DNA of 64,000 nt, taken from NCBI RefSeq assembly GCF_000422485.1, contig NZ_KE383853.1, positions 117,154 to 181,153 of the forward strand, given 5' to 3'. The notes under the pieces were generated by a model. That model was not told where the DNA came from and ran no database searches. It was given only the letters and a program-made list of their open reading frames with translations. Positions 1 through 8,361 of this stretch are shown here, piece by piece. This DNA comes from Paenibacillus pasadenensis DSM 19293 (lineage in GTDB: Bacteria; Bacillota; Bacilli; Paenibacillales; Paenibacillaceae). The position numbers and the translations under genes are program-made. The stretch's first letter is position 1. Each line of letters begins with the position of its first letter.

Positions 1-2
1 GC

Positions 3-224
3 GTCCTTCGCCCCGGCGGCATCCTCGCCTGCGTCCTCTATCCCGGCCACCCCGGCGGCGCCGAGGAAGCGGACGAGGTGATGCGCTGGACGGCCGGCCT
101 GCCGGCGGAATCGGCGCAGGCGGCCGTCTATCGGCTCGTGCAGAAGCCGTCCGCGCCCTACGCGCTCGGCATCGAGAAAAAAGCTTCGCCGACCGGCTCG
201 CCCGAGCCGAGTTCATTCCATTAA
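3..224 (+). CDS. mnmM: C-terminal part of class I SAM methyltransferase, MnmM (YtqB) type
   Basis: The window opens inside this gene; the frame starting at base 3 stays open to a TAA at 222-224. The readable C-terminus has LRPGG followed by VLYPGHPGG and a downstream acidic EEADEV, the pattern of the YtqB/MnmM family. That family methylates the wobble uridine side chain (mnm5s2U34) of tRNAs in Gram-positive bacteria. The N-terminal SAM-binding motifs lie outside the window, so the family call rests on about 73 residues. The stop codon directly precedes an AAGGAGG ribosome binding site of the next gene, so the two are probably cotranscribed. Confidence 0.65.
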   Translation, partial: VLRPGGILACVLYPGHPGGAEEADEVMRWTAGLPAESAQAAVYRLVQKPSAPYALGIEKKASPTGSPEPSSFH

Positions 225-240
225 AAGGAGGAAATATCAA

Positions 241-642
241 ATGGCTATCCGCAAGCTGGAGCATGTCGGCGTCATGACGGCGCATCTGGAGGCTTCGATC
301 GACTTTTACAAGCAGGTGCTCGGCATGGAGCACACGTACACGCTGACGCACACGAACGGCGTAATCCGCCTCGCCTTCCTGCGCTTCCCCGGCTCCGAGC
401 AGACGGAGCTGGAGCTGATCGAGGGCTATGACTCCGATCTGCCGGCCGAGGGCAAGACGCATCATATCGCCTTCACCGTCGACAACGTCGAGGAAGAGTT
501 CGAGCGCATCAAGCGGCTCGGCGTTCCGCTGCGCGACACCGAGCTGACGACGCTGCCGAACGGCGCGCGCTACTTCTTCTTCTACGGACCGGACGGCGAG
601 CTGCTCGAGCTGTTTCAGCCGGGACAGGCTCCTACCGCCTGA
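241..642 (+). CDS. VOC family (glyoxalase I-like) metalloenzyme
   Basis: This is a 133-residue single-unit vicinal oxygen chelate protein. The sequence shows the paired beta-alpha-beta-beta-beta layout with H8, E58, H75 and E123. These fall at the spacing of the four metal ligands of bacterial glyoxalase I (H5, E56, H74, E122 in E. coli GloA). A lactoylglutathione-lyase-like or methylglyoxal-related activity is therefore plausible, but many VOC proteins have other substrates and Bacillales use bacillithiol rather than glutathione. The start has an excellent AAGGAGG at 225-231 with nine bases of spacing. It follows the methyltransferase gene in the same direction. Confidence 0.8.
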   Translation: MAIRKLEHVGVMTAHLEASIDFYKQVLGMEHTYTLTHTNGVIRLAFLRFPGSEQTELELIEGYDSDLPAEGKTHHIAFTVDNVEEEFERIKRLGVPLRDTELTTLPNGARYFFFYGPDGELLELFQPGQAPTA

Positions 643-704
643 CGGCCTCCCGTCCTGTCGGCAATCATCCTCTACATATCTTTCGAATAGGAGTGGAAAT
701 AGAG

Positions 705-1679
705 ATGACACTCGCACCATACCCGCTTAAATTCAAGCCTGAAATGAAGGAACGCGTCTGGGGCGGCCGCGCCCTGGAGCAGTTCGGCCTGGAGCTGCCC
801 GACGGCCACATCGGCGAAGGCTGGATGATCGGCGATCATCCGAACGGCACGACCACCGTGCTCGGCGGACCGCTGGACGGCCTCGGCCTCGACGAGATCC
901 GCGAGCGCTACGGGCGCGAATGGTTCGGCAGCAAAGGCTTTTCCGAGAAGAACGGCCGCTTCCCGCTGCTCATCAAGCTGCTCGATTGCAACGACGACCT
1001 GTCGGTGCAGGTGCATCCGACCGACGCCTACGAAGGACTGCCGGCCGGCGAGCTCGGCAAGACGGAGATGTGGTACATTCTCGACGCCAAGCCGGGCGCC
1101 AAAATCATCTACGGCCTCAAGGACGGGGTCGACCGCGCCGCCCTGCGGCAGGCGATCGACGAGGACCGCGTCATGGAGACGATGCAGGAGGTCGAGGTGA
1201 AGGCGGGCGACGCGTTCTACATCCCGGCCGGCACCGTGCATGCGCTGTGCGCCGGCGTCGTCGTCGCGGAGATCCAGCAGAACTCGGATACGACGTACCG
1301 CGTCTACGACTACAAGCGCCCGGGCCTGGACGGCCAGCTGCGCGAGCTTCATGTCGAGGACTCGCTCAACGTCATCGCCTACGAAGGCGCCGGAGCGACG
1401 CGCATGACGACGGACGGCGCGCAGCCGGGCAGCTGGCTGACGATCGCCGAGTCCCCCTACTTCCTCGTCGACAAAGGCGTCGTGCGCGGTCCGTGGGAGC
1501 TGACCGTATCGCCGGACAGCTTCGTCATCCTCGTCATCGCGGAAGGCTCCGGCTCCATCGCCTGGGGCGACGGGCAGTCGCAGGAGGTCAAGGCCGGCGA
1601 ATGCTTCCTGCTGCCGGCGACGCTCGGCTCCTGCACGCTGGACGGCGAGCTGACCGTGCTGCGCAGCCTCGTGCCATAA
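705..1679 (+). CDS. manA: Class I mannose-6-phosphate isomerase
   Basis: This is a 324-residue cytosolic zinc enzyme that interconverts mannose 6-phosphate and fructose 6-phosphate. Zinc ligands are recognisable as H104 (in VQVHPTD), E121 (in GKTEMWY) and H179 (in PAGTVHA), with the Bacillus-type short form lacking the insert of eukaryotic PMI. The ATG at 705 was chosen over an in-frame GTG at 693, because the ribosome binding site TAGGAG (688-693) overlaps that GTG and is correctly spaced from the ATG. The gene ends shortly before a strong hairpin terminator. Confidence 0.93.
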   Translation: MTLAPYPLKFKPEMKERVWGGRALEQFGLELPDGHIGEGWMIGDHPNGTTTVLGGPLDGLGLDEIRERYGREWFGSKGFSEKNGRFPLLIKLLDCNDDLSVQVHPTDAYEGLPAGELGKTEMWYILDAKPGAKIIYGLKDGVDRAALRQAIDEDRVMETMQEVEVKAGDAFYIPAGTVHALCAGVVVAEIQQNSDTTYRVYDYKRPGLDGQLRELHVEDSLNVIAYEGAGATRMTTDGAQPGSWLTIAESPYFLVDKGVVRGPWELTVSPDSFVILVIAEGSGSIAWGDGQSQEVKAGECFLLPATLGSCTLDGELTVLRSLVP

Positions 1680-1698
1680 GCTTTTGCGAATGCATGCC

Positions 1699-1737
1699 AA
1701 AAAGCGTGCCGGATGGAAATCCGGCACGCTTTTTTTA
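1699..1737 (+). terminator. Intrinsic terminator after manA, probably bidirectional
   Basis: An 11-bp perfect stem (GCGTGCCGGAT with its complement, loop GGAA) is followed by seven T residues on the plus strand and preceded by five A residues. It can therefore also stop the convergent radical SAM gene on the minus strand. Confidence 0.9.
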
Positions 1738-1769
1738 TATATCCAGCTCGCTCGAATGCCGAGCAGGCG

Positions 1770-3560
1770 CTACAGAGCCGCAGCCGTCCCGCGAGGGAGC
1801 CGCAGGCTGAACGCGCGCCCTCCCCGCTTGCCCTCCGTCCCGTACAGGACGACGAGCAGCGTCTCCGCTTCGCGGCTGAGCGAGCCGTCGTGCAGATAGC
1901 GCTCCAGATCGAACGGCAGCCGCTCCACGACCGCGTGCTTCTGCAGCTCCTTTTCGCCGAGGCCGAGCCGCGCGAACTCCGCTCCCGCCTCCTCCGGCGC
2001 ATCCGCGAGCCGCTTCATCCACCCCGCCAGCTCGGACTTGTCCATGCCGAACTCCCACCACACCTTGCGCGGCTTGTGGTTATGGCCCAGGAAATAATCC
2101 AGCTTCATCAGGCCGAGCACGACGTCCAGCTCCATGCCGCGCGGCGCCTCGTCCGAGAGCAGGAAAGCCCGCAGCCGCGCGAACAGGTCCTCCAGCTGAT
2201 GGCCGATTCGCTCCCAGCCCTGGCGCTCCCAGAAGTCGCCGAACCGCTGGAAGAAGTCGAACGCGGAACCGAAGACGCGGTCGATCAGATGGAGCAGCGT
2301 ATGATCCATGCGATGCGCGTTCCAGTATTTTTCCAGCACGTCCTCGACCCGCTTGATGCGAATCAGATCCGAGAACGGCATGAGGCTGTTGCCGAGAATC
2401 TCGTAGGGCGCCTGATCGGCGTACACATAGCCGTACTTGTCCGCGTCGCGCCGCAGCCCCGTTCCGCGCAGCATCTTGAGGAAGCCGAGCTGCAGCTCCT
2501 CCGGCCGCAGCGCGAACACGTCGTTGAACGTCTTGCGGAACGTGTCATAGTCCTCATGAGGCAGGCCGGCGATGAGGTCGAGATGCTGGTCGATCTTGCC
2601 GGAGTCCTTAACCTTGGTCACCGTGCGCACGAGCTTGTTCCAGTTTTGACGGCGCTCGACCGCCAGGTTGGTGACGTCGTTGGTCGACTGCACGCCGATC
2701 TCGAAGCGGAAGATGCCCGGCGGAGCGTGCTCCGCCAAATAATCGAGCACCTCCGGCCGCATGATGTCGGCCGTGATCTCGAACTGGAACACGCAGCCGC
2801 CGTGGTTCTCGATCAGGAACTTGAACATCTCCAGCGCGTAGTCGCGCTTGATGTTGAACGTGCGGTCGACGAACTTGATCGTCTTCGCTCCTGCCTCGAT
2901 CAGATAAAGCAGGTCCGCCTTGGTCCGCTCGATGTCGAAGTACCGCACCCCGACCTCGATGCTCGACAGGCAGAACGAGCAGCTGAACGGACAGCCCCGG
3001 CTCGTCTCGAAGTAGACGACGCGGTTCGCGAGCGACTCCCGATCCTCGGGGAAGCGATGAGGGCTAGGCAGCTCCGCCAGGTTCAGCTTCGGCCGCGGCG
3101 GGTTGACGACCGTCTCCTGCGCGCCGTTCTTCACGCGCCGGTAAGCCGCACCGAAGACGAGATGGTACTTGCCCTCGCCCTCGATCTCCTGCAGCAGATG
3201 ATGGAGCGTCTCCTCGCCTTCGCCGTGGATGATGAAATCGACCTCGGGCAGCTTGTCCAGCCACTCGCCCGTGTCGTAGCTGACCTCGGGACCGCCCATG
3301 ACGATGCGCACGTCCGGCATGATCTTGCGCAGGACGCGGATCACCTTGATCGTCTCCTCGATGTTCCAGATGTAGACGGAAAAGCCGATGACCTGCGGCT
3401 GCTTGGCGTACAGGTCCGAGACGATGTTCATGACGGGATCCTTGATCGTATATTCCGCGATCTCGATCGGGAAGTCCTTCTCGCAGTAAGCCTTCAAGCA
3501 GCGCAAGGCGAGCGAGGTATGGATATATTTCGCGTTCAGCGTGGCTAGAACGACGTTCAT
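1770..3560 (-). CDS. B12-binding domain radical SAM protein (DUF4080-type)
   Basis: This is a 596-residue protein. The N-terminal ~150 residues look like a cobalamin-binding Rossmann domain (MNVVLATLNAKYIHTSLA at the start, then VIGFSVYIWN and VMGGPEVSYD). A radical SAM domain follows with the cluster motif C190-x3-C194-x2-C197, then a long C-terminal helical region typical of DUF4080. The family performs radical chemistry, possibly methylation, on an unknown substrate. The start at 3560 has AAGGAGG with eight bases of spacing; a longer in-frame extension upstream lacks such a site and was rejected. It appears monocistronic. Confidence 0.85.
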   Translation of the reverse strand: MNVVLATLNAKYIHTSLALRCLKAYCEKDFPIEIAEYTIKDPVMNIVSDLYAKQPQVIGFSVYIWNIEETIKVIRVLRKIMPDVRIVMGGPEVSYDTGEWLDKLPEVDFIIHGEGEETLHHLLQEIEGEGKYHLVFGAAYRRVKNGAQETVVNPPRPKLNLAELPSPHRFPEDRESLANRVVYFETSRGCPFSCSFCLSSIEVGVRYFDIERTKADLLYLIEAGAKTIKFVDRTFNIKRDYALEMFKFLIENHGGCVFQFEITADIMRPEVLDYLAEHAPPGIFRFEIGVQSTNDVTNLAVERRQNWNKLVRTVTKVKDSGKIDQHLDLIAGLPHEDYDTFRKTFNDVFALRPEELQLGFLKMLRGTGLRRDADKYGYVYADQAPYEILGNSLMPFSDLIRIKRVEDVLEKYWNAHRMDHTLLHLIDRVFGSAFDFFQRFGDFWERQGWERIGHQLEDLFARLRAFLLSDEAPRGMELDVVLGLMKLDYFLGHNHKPRKVWWEFGMDKSELAGWMKRLADAPEEAGAEFARLGLGEKELQKHAVVERLPFDLERYLHDGSLSREAETLLVVLYGTEGKRGGRAFSLRLPRGTAAAL

Positions 3561-3609
3561 GACGGCAACCTCCTTCAAATCAACGTTCATGATACCGCAA
3601 TCCTCGCCG

Positions 3610-3650
3610 AAAAGAAACAGCCGCCCGGGAAGTCCCGGGCGGCTGAAAGA
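3610..3650 (-). terminator. Intrinsic terminator after the stalk-domain protease gene
   Basis: A 12-bp perfect GC-rich stem (CAGCCGCCCGGG and complement, 3618-3629 with 3634-3645) is followed on the minus strand by a T-rich tail. It lies just downstream of the protease stop at 3676. Confidence 0.8.
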
Positions 3651-3675
3651 AAAATAAGTGCTCCAAGTCAAGAAG

Positions 3676-5226
3676 TCAAGGGTGAAGGCGGATCAGCAGC
3701 TCGTCCTGGAACTGCACGTCGAGAATCGAATACCGCACCTGCCATTTGCCGTCCGGCAGCGCGGAGACGGCGCCGGCCTCATAGTCGCGAGGCTCGAAGC
3801 CGACTTTTTTGGAATAGAACAGGTTCAGCCGGATCTTGTCCTTGGGCAGCATCCGATGCAGCTCATGCGCCGTATTGGCCGCCCAGATCTGCAGGTTCTT
3901 CTGCATCTTGGACCCGTAGTAGTCATAAAAATCGGTGTCGATGTCCGCCGACAGCTGCAGCCAGCCGTCCGCGTCCCGCTTTGCGGTCCAGCCCTTGAGC
4001 TTCAGCTCGCCGTCGCTCGCCGACACGCTGTCGAACTGCTTGGCCAGCAGGCTCGCGATCTCGTCCTCGGACGCGCCGACGAGCGTCTCCGGCAGCGTCG
4101 GCTTCAGGAAGCCGACCTTGGCCGGATCGATGGCGGCGGTTCGGATCAGCTCCACCGCATCCTCGGATGCCACGGCGAAGTTGAGGTCGGCCGCCGTATC
4201 CTCGTAGCCGGACGTCGTCAGGCCGATCAGCTCGCCGTACTGGTTGAACAGGCCGCCGCCGGAGCTGCCGTGGTCGATCGGGGCGCTGATCTGGTAATAG
4301 ATGCTGCCGCCATCGTAGCCGAAGTTGCTGACGACGCCGACGGACACCGTGTTCTGGACGCCGAGCGGACTACCGATGGCGACGACCGGATCGCCCTTCT
4401 GCATGTCGTCGAAGCTGCCGAAGGTTACGGGATCGAGATCGAGCTCATCCTTGGTCAGCACGATCGCCAGATCGACCTTCTCGTCGTAGGCGGCGACGCC
4501 GACGATCGGCAGCGAGCGGCCGTCGTTGGTCTTGACGAAGCCGGACTTGGCATCCTGCATCACATGCAGGTTCGTCAGCACGTAGCGGTCGCCGACGACG
4601 ACGCCGCTGCCCTGCCCGTAGTCGGTCTGGATGAGAACGACGCTGTCGTCGTTCTTCGCGACGATCTGGGCGGTCGTCAGGCGGCGCGCCTCGCGGGCCT
4701 TCTCTTCCCGCTGAAGCCGCTCCTCGAACTGCGCCTCCTCGGATTGGATGCGCACGACGCGCGCCGCGGCATCCCAGCGGACGGCGGCGCCGAACGCCTC
4801 CGAGACGAAGCGGATCGGCACGTACGTCACGCCGGAGCGCACCGTCGCCGGCGCGTCGAGCTTGACGCTCTTGCCGTTGACCGCCGCGTGGGAGGCGCCG
4901 ATCTGGAGCGTCAGCGTCAGATAGCCGCCGCTGCTCGCGATGACGGTGCGGGTCGTCGGCTCCCAGGTGACCGTGGCGCCGAGCGCCTTGAACAGATCCT
5001 TCATCGGCACGAGGATCGTGCCCTTGCTCTGGATCGGCTGAGCCTGCAGGCTCAGCTTCTTGCCGTCGAGCGTGACGGAGATCGCGGCGGCCTTGGCTGC
5101 CGGCGCCTGGACGGCGGCAGGCTGGGCCGCCGCCGGGGAGGCTCCGGACGCGAGCAGGGCGACAGCCAGCACGGGCGCGGCCAGCGCGGACAGGCAGCGG
5201 ACGGGACGAATCTTAAAGCTGGTCAA
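3676..5226 (-). CDS. Secreted trypsin-like (S1C/HtrA-like) serine protease with copper amine oxidase-like stalk domain
   Basis: This 516-residue protein has a signal peptide (residues 1 to about 34). A copper-amine-oxidase N1-type stalk region follows (about 49-162, with the repeated ILVPMKDLFKALGA and TYVPIRFVSEAFGA motifs), then a chymotrypsin-fold protease. The catalytic triad is visible as H221 (TNLHVM), D252 (KVDLAIV) and S322 (GSSGGG). There is no PDZ domain; about 150 residues at the C-terminus are unassigned. The stalk domain is common in Paenibacillaceae secreted proteins and probably links the enzyme to the cell envelope. Its role is likely extracytoplasmic protein quality control or processing, by inference. 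Confidence 0.85.
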   Translation of the reverse strand: MTSFKIRPVRCLSALAAPVLAVALLASGASPAAAQPAAVQAPAAKAAAISVTLDGKKLSLQAQPIQSKGTILVPMKDLFKALGATVTWEPTTRTVIASSGGYLTLTLQIGASHAAVNGKSVKLDAPATVRSGVTYVPIRFVSEAFGAAVRWDAAARVVRIQSEEAQFEERLQREEKAREARRLTTAQIVAKNDDSVVLIQTDYGQGSGVVVGDRYVLTNLHVMQDAKSGFVKTNDGRSLPIVGVAAYDEKVDLAIVLTKDELDLDPVTFGSFDDMQKGDPVVAIGSPLGVQNTVSVGVVSNFGYDGGSIYYQISAPIDHGSSGGGLFNQYGELIGLTTSGYEDTAADLNFAVASEDAVELIRTAAIDPAKVGFLKPTLPETLVGASEDEIASLLAKQFDSVSASDGELKLKGWTAKRDADGWLQLSADIDTDFYDYYGSKMQKNLQIWAANTAHELHRMLPKDKIRLNLFYSKKVGFEPRDYEAGAVSALPDGKWQVRYSILDVQFQDELLIRLHP

Positions 5227-5287
5227 TGGTCGGGATCCCTCTTTTCAAGTACAAGCCGAACGTACCGGTTTATACGAAACTTCCCGT

Positions 5288-5317
5288 ATTCTACCATCCG
5301 TTTAGAAGAGTTGTCCA
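5288..5317 (-). promoter_or_regulatory. Sigma-A promoter of the stalk-domain protease
   Basis: On the minus strand, TGGACA (5312-5317) and TAGAAT (5288-5293) are separated by 18 bases. Each box has five of six consensus bases. It is back-to-back with the plus-strand cupin promoter. Confidence 0.65.
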
Positions 5318-5334
5318 CGGGAACAAGCCCGCGT

Positions 5335-5364
5335 TTGGAATCCTCGCGGCGCGCATGCTATAGT
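5335..5364 (+). promoter_or_regulatory. Sigma-A promoter of the DUF985 cupin gene
   Basis: TTGGAA (5335-5340) and TATAGT (5359-5364) are separated by 18 bases, about 35 bases before the start codon. Confidence 0.65.
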
Positions 5365-5398
5365 GAAGCGAGTCCAACGCGAAGAGGAGAATCCTGCC

Positions 5399-5866
5399 AT
5401 GACCCAAACATCCAATCTGTCGCCGTATGTCGGGCTGCTCGGCATGGAGCGGCATATCGAAGGCGGCTGGTTCAAGGAAATGTGGAAAGCTTCCTACCAG
5501 ATCCCGCATGAAGTGCTTGGCGCCCCTTATTCCGGCGCGCGCGCCGCTGCCAGCTCCGTCTATTTCCTGCTGCATCCCGGAGAGGAGTCGGCATGGCACA
5601 AGGTGCTGTCCGACGAGCTGTGGCTGTTCCACGCCGGCGGCCCGCTGGAGCTGACGCTCGGCGGCCACGGAGACAAGCCGGAGGAGCAGCAGAAGCTCAT
5701 CCTCGGCCTCGACATCGCAGCCGGCCAGTCGCCGCAGGCGCTCGTGCCCGCCGGCGCTTGGCAGACGGCCCGTCCGCTCGGCGACGAGCCCGTATTCGTC
5801 ACCTGCATCGTCGCCCCGGCGTTCCACTATGACGACTTCACGCTCGTCGTCGAGGCGGACAGCTAG
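5399..5866 (+). CDS. DUF985 family cupin protein
   Basis: This 155-residue protein is a single cupin barrel of the DUF985 (YML079W-like) family. Recognisable blocks are HIEGGWFKE near the N-terminus, SSVYFLL, then WHKVLSDELWLFHAG (the cupin metal/ligand-site motif) and PAGAWQTA. The biochemical function of the family is not established, although sugar-nucleotide epimerase-like folds are related. The ATG at 5399 has GAGGAG 11 bases upstream; an earlier in-frame start was rejected for lack of a site. It sits alone between its own promoter and a terminator. Confidence 0.85.
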   Translation: MTQTSNLSPYVGLLGMERHIEGGWFKEMWKASYQIPHEVLGAPYSGARAAASSVYFLLHPGEESAWHKVLSDELWLFHAGGPLELTLGGHGDKPEEQQKLILGLDIAAGQSPQALVPAGAWQTARPLGDEPVFVTCIVAPAFHYDDFTLVVEADS

Positions 5867-5907
5867 CGCTTGCGCCGCAGACGGAGCGGATTTTCCGCCC
5901 CGACAAC

Positions 5908-5946
5908 AAGGGACGACCCCGATTCTCCTATCGGGGCCGTCCCTTT
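5908..5946 (+). terminator. Intrinsic terminator after the cupin gene
   Basis: A 16-base stem pairs 5908-5923 with 5930-5945 (AAGGGACG and CCCCGAT arms, one internal mismatch), with loop TCTCCT, and ends in TTTT. The A-rich opposite arm is short, so it mainly serves the plus strand. Confidence 0.8.
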
Positions 5947-5981
5947 TGGCATGCCGTCCCGCGCTCGCCTGCGCGCCCGGC

Positions 5982-7091
5982 CTAAAGCCGCGTCAGCTCC
6001 TTCGGATACGAGGTCAGCACCTGCGCCTCGCCGTCGTCGCCGATATAGATATCGTCCTCGATCCGCACCCCGCCCAGCTCGGGAATGTAGACGCCGGGCT
6101 CGACCGTGAACAGCATGCCGTGCTGGATCGGGTCCGAGTTCTCTCCGTGCACGGACGGCTGCTCGTGGATCTCCAGCCCCATCCCGTGGCCGGTGCGGTG
6201 GGTGAAATAATAGCCGAATCCTTCCTTCTCGATCGCGGCCCTCGCGGCCCGGTCGACTTCCTGGAGCGGCCTGCCGGCGCGCGCGGCGGCGATGCCGGCG
6301 AGGTTGGCTTGAAGCACGGCGTCGTAGATCCGAAGCTGCGACGCCGAGCCTTCGCCGAGGATGAAGGTCCTCGTAATGTCCGAGCAGTAGCCGTCCTTGA
6401 ACACGCCCATGTCGATCAGGAGAAAGTCGTTCTCCTGCAGCTGGTAGCTGCTCGAGCGGCCATGCGGCAGCGCGCTGCGCACGCCCCCGAGCACGCTCGT
6501 CTCGAACGCCGGCCTGTCGCCGCCGAGCCCCCGCATGCGGTACTCGATCTCCGCGTTCAGCTCGAGCTCCGACACGCCGCGGCGCACCTTGGACACCGCC
6601 TCCTGCAGCACCTGCTCGGCGAGCGCGACAGCCGTCTTGACGCGCTCGATTTCGTCCGCGGACTTGAACAGCCTCAGGCTCATGATGAGCGGACCGGCGT
6701 CCACGAAGTCCGCCTGCGGGTAGACGGCGGCCATGCGGACGAAGCTCGCATGCGTCAGATGAGAGCTCTCGACGCCGATCCGCCGGGCAGCGGAAGCTCC
6801 GCAAAGGCGTTGCAGAAGCTCATACGGGCGATCCGTGTCGCCGACGGCCGCAAGCCGCTCCACGCTCGCCGCTCCGCGGGCGCTCTCCTCGTCGAGAGCG
6901 GGTACGAACAGCGTATAGCCGTCCATTCCCGGCTCCGCCACGAGCGCCATGAACCGCTCGTGCGGATCGCTGTAGAAGCCGGTCAAATAATAGATCGTCG
7001 CCGGGGAGGTGAAGATCGCCTTGTCGAAGCCGGCCGCCTTGACCGCTTCCTTCACGCGCAAGTACCTCATTTTAAAGGGAGATTGGCTCAT
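5982..7091 (-). CDS. M24 family metallopeptidase (Xaa-Pro aminopeptidase/dipeptidase-like)
   Basis: This is a 369-residue cytosolic enzyme with an N-terminal creatinase-type domain (1 to about 140) and a C-terminal pita-bread peptidase domain. The five metal ligands are visible: D227, D238, H302 (in TGHGMGLEIHE), E331 (in TVEPGVYIP) and E345 (in VRIEDD). It most likely removes proline-adjacent residues from peptides (YpdF/PepQ group). Substrate preference cannot be read from sequence. The ATG at 7091 follows AGGAGG by 13 bases, rather long; an alternative start at 7070 has no better site. Confidence 0.88.
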   Translation of the reverse strand: MSQSPFKMRYLRVKEAVKAAGFDKAIFTSPATIYYLTGFYSDPHERFMALVAEPGMDGYTLFVPALDEESARGAASVERLAAVGDTDRPYELLQRLCGASAARRIGVESSHLTHASFVRMAAVYPQADFVDAGPLIMSLRLFKSADEIERVKTAVALAEQVLQEAVSKVRRGVSELELNAEIEYRMRGLGGDRPAFETSVLGGVRSALPHGRSSSYQLQENDFLLIDMGVFKDGYCSDITRTFILGEGSASQLRIYDAVLQANLAGIAAARAGRPLQEVDRAARAAIEKEGFGYYFTHRTGHGMGLEIHEQPSVHGENSDPIQHGMLFTVEPGVYIPELGGVRIEDDIYIGDDGEAQVLTSYPKELTRL

Positions 7092-7216
7092 CGTCTCTCG
7101 GTTGCCTCCTGTCAGCCGCCCAGCGGCTGGGGTTGTCGCATTATTGTACCATATCGCCCCTGGGCGTGGAGTAGCCGCAGTCCGCGCAGGGTAAGGTAAA
7201 TCAAGAGGTGATGGCG

Positions 7217-7420
7217 ATGAACGATACGGCAAGGAATGGATTTCTGTTTTTGGGAGGCTTTCTGAATGTCGGGGTGATCGCGACGATCGTCGTCGTCGTG
7301 CTGCTCATCCTGTGGAGCCGCAAGCGCGGCGACCGCAAAGGGGAAAGCTACTTGAGCGACGACCATATGCGCAAGGTCGAGCCCGCGCCGGCGAAGGACG
7401 AGAGCCGGGACAGAGGCTGA
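7217..7420 (+). CDS. Small single-pass membrane protein of unknown function
   Basis: This 67-residue protein has one hydrophobic helix (about residues 9-32, rich in V, I and L) followed by a charged cytoplasmic tail (SRKRGDRKGES, then KVEPAPAKDESRDRG). The start at 7217 was chosen because AAGAGGTG (7203-7210) lies six bases upstream; GTG and ATG codons at 7208 and 7211 overlap that site. It is divergent from the M24 peptidase and followed by a small terminator. I do not recognise the family. Confidence 0.65.
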   Translation: MNDTARNGFLFLGGFLNVGVIATIVVVVLLILWSRKRGDRKGESYLSDDHMRKVEPAPAKDESRDRG

Positions 7421-7445
7421 GCGCGCAAAAGCTAGGGACAGTCCG

Positions 7446-7467
7446 GGCCGCAGACGCGGCCTTTTTC
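7446..7467 (+). terminator. Short intrinsic terminator after the small membrane protein gene
   Basis: A GGCCGC/GCGGCC stem with loop AGAC is followed directly by five T residues. Confidence 0.65.
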
Positions 7468-7547
7468 ATGCGATCCGCCCCGCAGTTGACCGGAGCAAGG
7501 CTGGAGGAGTAACGTTAGAGGCAAGTCAACGAAAGCGAGGAACCGCC

Positions 7548-8297
7548 ATGTCCATACCGATCCGAACGCCAGAAGAAATCGAGCAGATGCGCCGGGCCGG
7601 CCGTATCGTCGCCGAGTGCCATCGCCGCATCGGCGCCATGATCCGCCCCGGCGTGACGACGATGGAGATCGAGCGGATGGTCGACGCCTACATCCGCAGC
7701 CAGGACGCGATCCCCTACACCATCGGCTACAACGGCTATAAATACGCGACCTGCGCCTCCGTCAACGACGTCATCGCGCACGGCTTCCCGAGCGACGCGC
7801 CGCTCGCGGACGGCGACCTGGCGACGATCGACATCGTCGCCCAGGCGGACGGCTGGATCGCCGACTCCGCCTGGACGTACGCGGTCGGCACGCTGCCCGA
7901 GAGCTCGCGCAAGCTGATGCAGGTGACCAAGGAATGCCTCGACATCGGCGTCTCCCTCGCCCAGCCGGGCAACCGCATCGGCGACGTCATGCACGCGCTG
8001 CAGAAGCATGCCGAGCAGAACGGATTCTCGGTCGTGCGCGACCTGCTCGGCCACGGCGTAGGGCGGCAGCTGCACGAGGAGCCGAACTTCTCTCACGTCG
8101 GCAAGCCAGGCAAGGGCTTCCGCCTCAAGAAAGGCATGGTGCTGACGATCGAGCCGATGATCAACGAGGGCAAGCTCGAGATGTTCATCGAGACCGACGG
8201 CTGGACCTGCAGGACGATGGACGGCAAGCGCTCCGCGCAGTTCGAGCATACGATCGCGATCGTGGAGGGCGGGCCGATCGTCCTGACCGAGCAATAG
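7548..8297 (+). CDS. map: Type I methionine aminopeptidase
   Basis: This 249-residue enzyme removes the initiator methionine from nascent proteins. All key residues match E. coli MetAP spacing: H78 (substrate contact), metal ligands D95, D106, H169, E202 and E233. It lacks an N-terminal zinc-finger extension, as in other type Ia enzymes. The start has GCGAGGA upstream (AAAGCGAGGAACCGCC). It is a stand-alone copy not linked here to ribosomal protein or secY genes, so it may be the second map paralogue commonly found in Bacillales (inference). A strong terminator follows. Confidence 0.95.
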   Translation: MSIPIRTPEEIEQMRRAGRIVAECHRRIGAMIRPGVTTMEIERMVDAYIRSQDAIPYTIGYNGYKYATCASVNDVIAHGFPSDAPLADGDLATIDIVAQADGWIADSAWTYAVGTLPESSRKLMQVTKECLDIGVSLAQPGNRIGDVMHALQKHAEQNGFSVVRDLLGHGVGRQLHEEPNFSHVGKPGKGFRLKKGMVLTIEPMINEGKLEMFIETDGWTCRTMDGKRSAQFEHTIAIVEGGPIVLTEQ

Positions 8298-8311
8298 CGC
8301 TCGTCGCAGCC

Positions 8312-8359
8312 GTAAAAAGACCGTGCCGGGGGCATTCGCCTCCGGTACGGTCTTTTTAC
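8312..8359 (+). terminator. Bidirectional intrinsic terminator between map and the CtpA-type protease gene
   Basis: A long near-perfect hairpin (GTAAAAAGACCGT arm and complement) has five T residues on either strand. It separates convergent genes whose stops lie 15 bases before it and immediately after it. Confidence 0.9.
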
Positions 8360-8361
8360 GG

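Noticed and set aside
693-704. Upstream GTG start for manA
   Set aside because: The GTG lies inside the TAGGAG ribosome binding site that serves the ATG at 705.
3658-5511. A 617-codon plus-strand frame opposite the stalk-domain protease
   Set aside because: The minus-strand product has a signal peptide, known domains and an intact catalytic triad; the plus frame has none.
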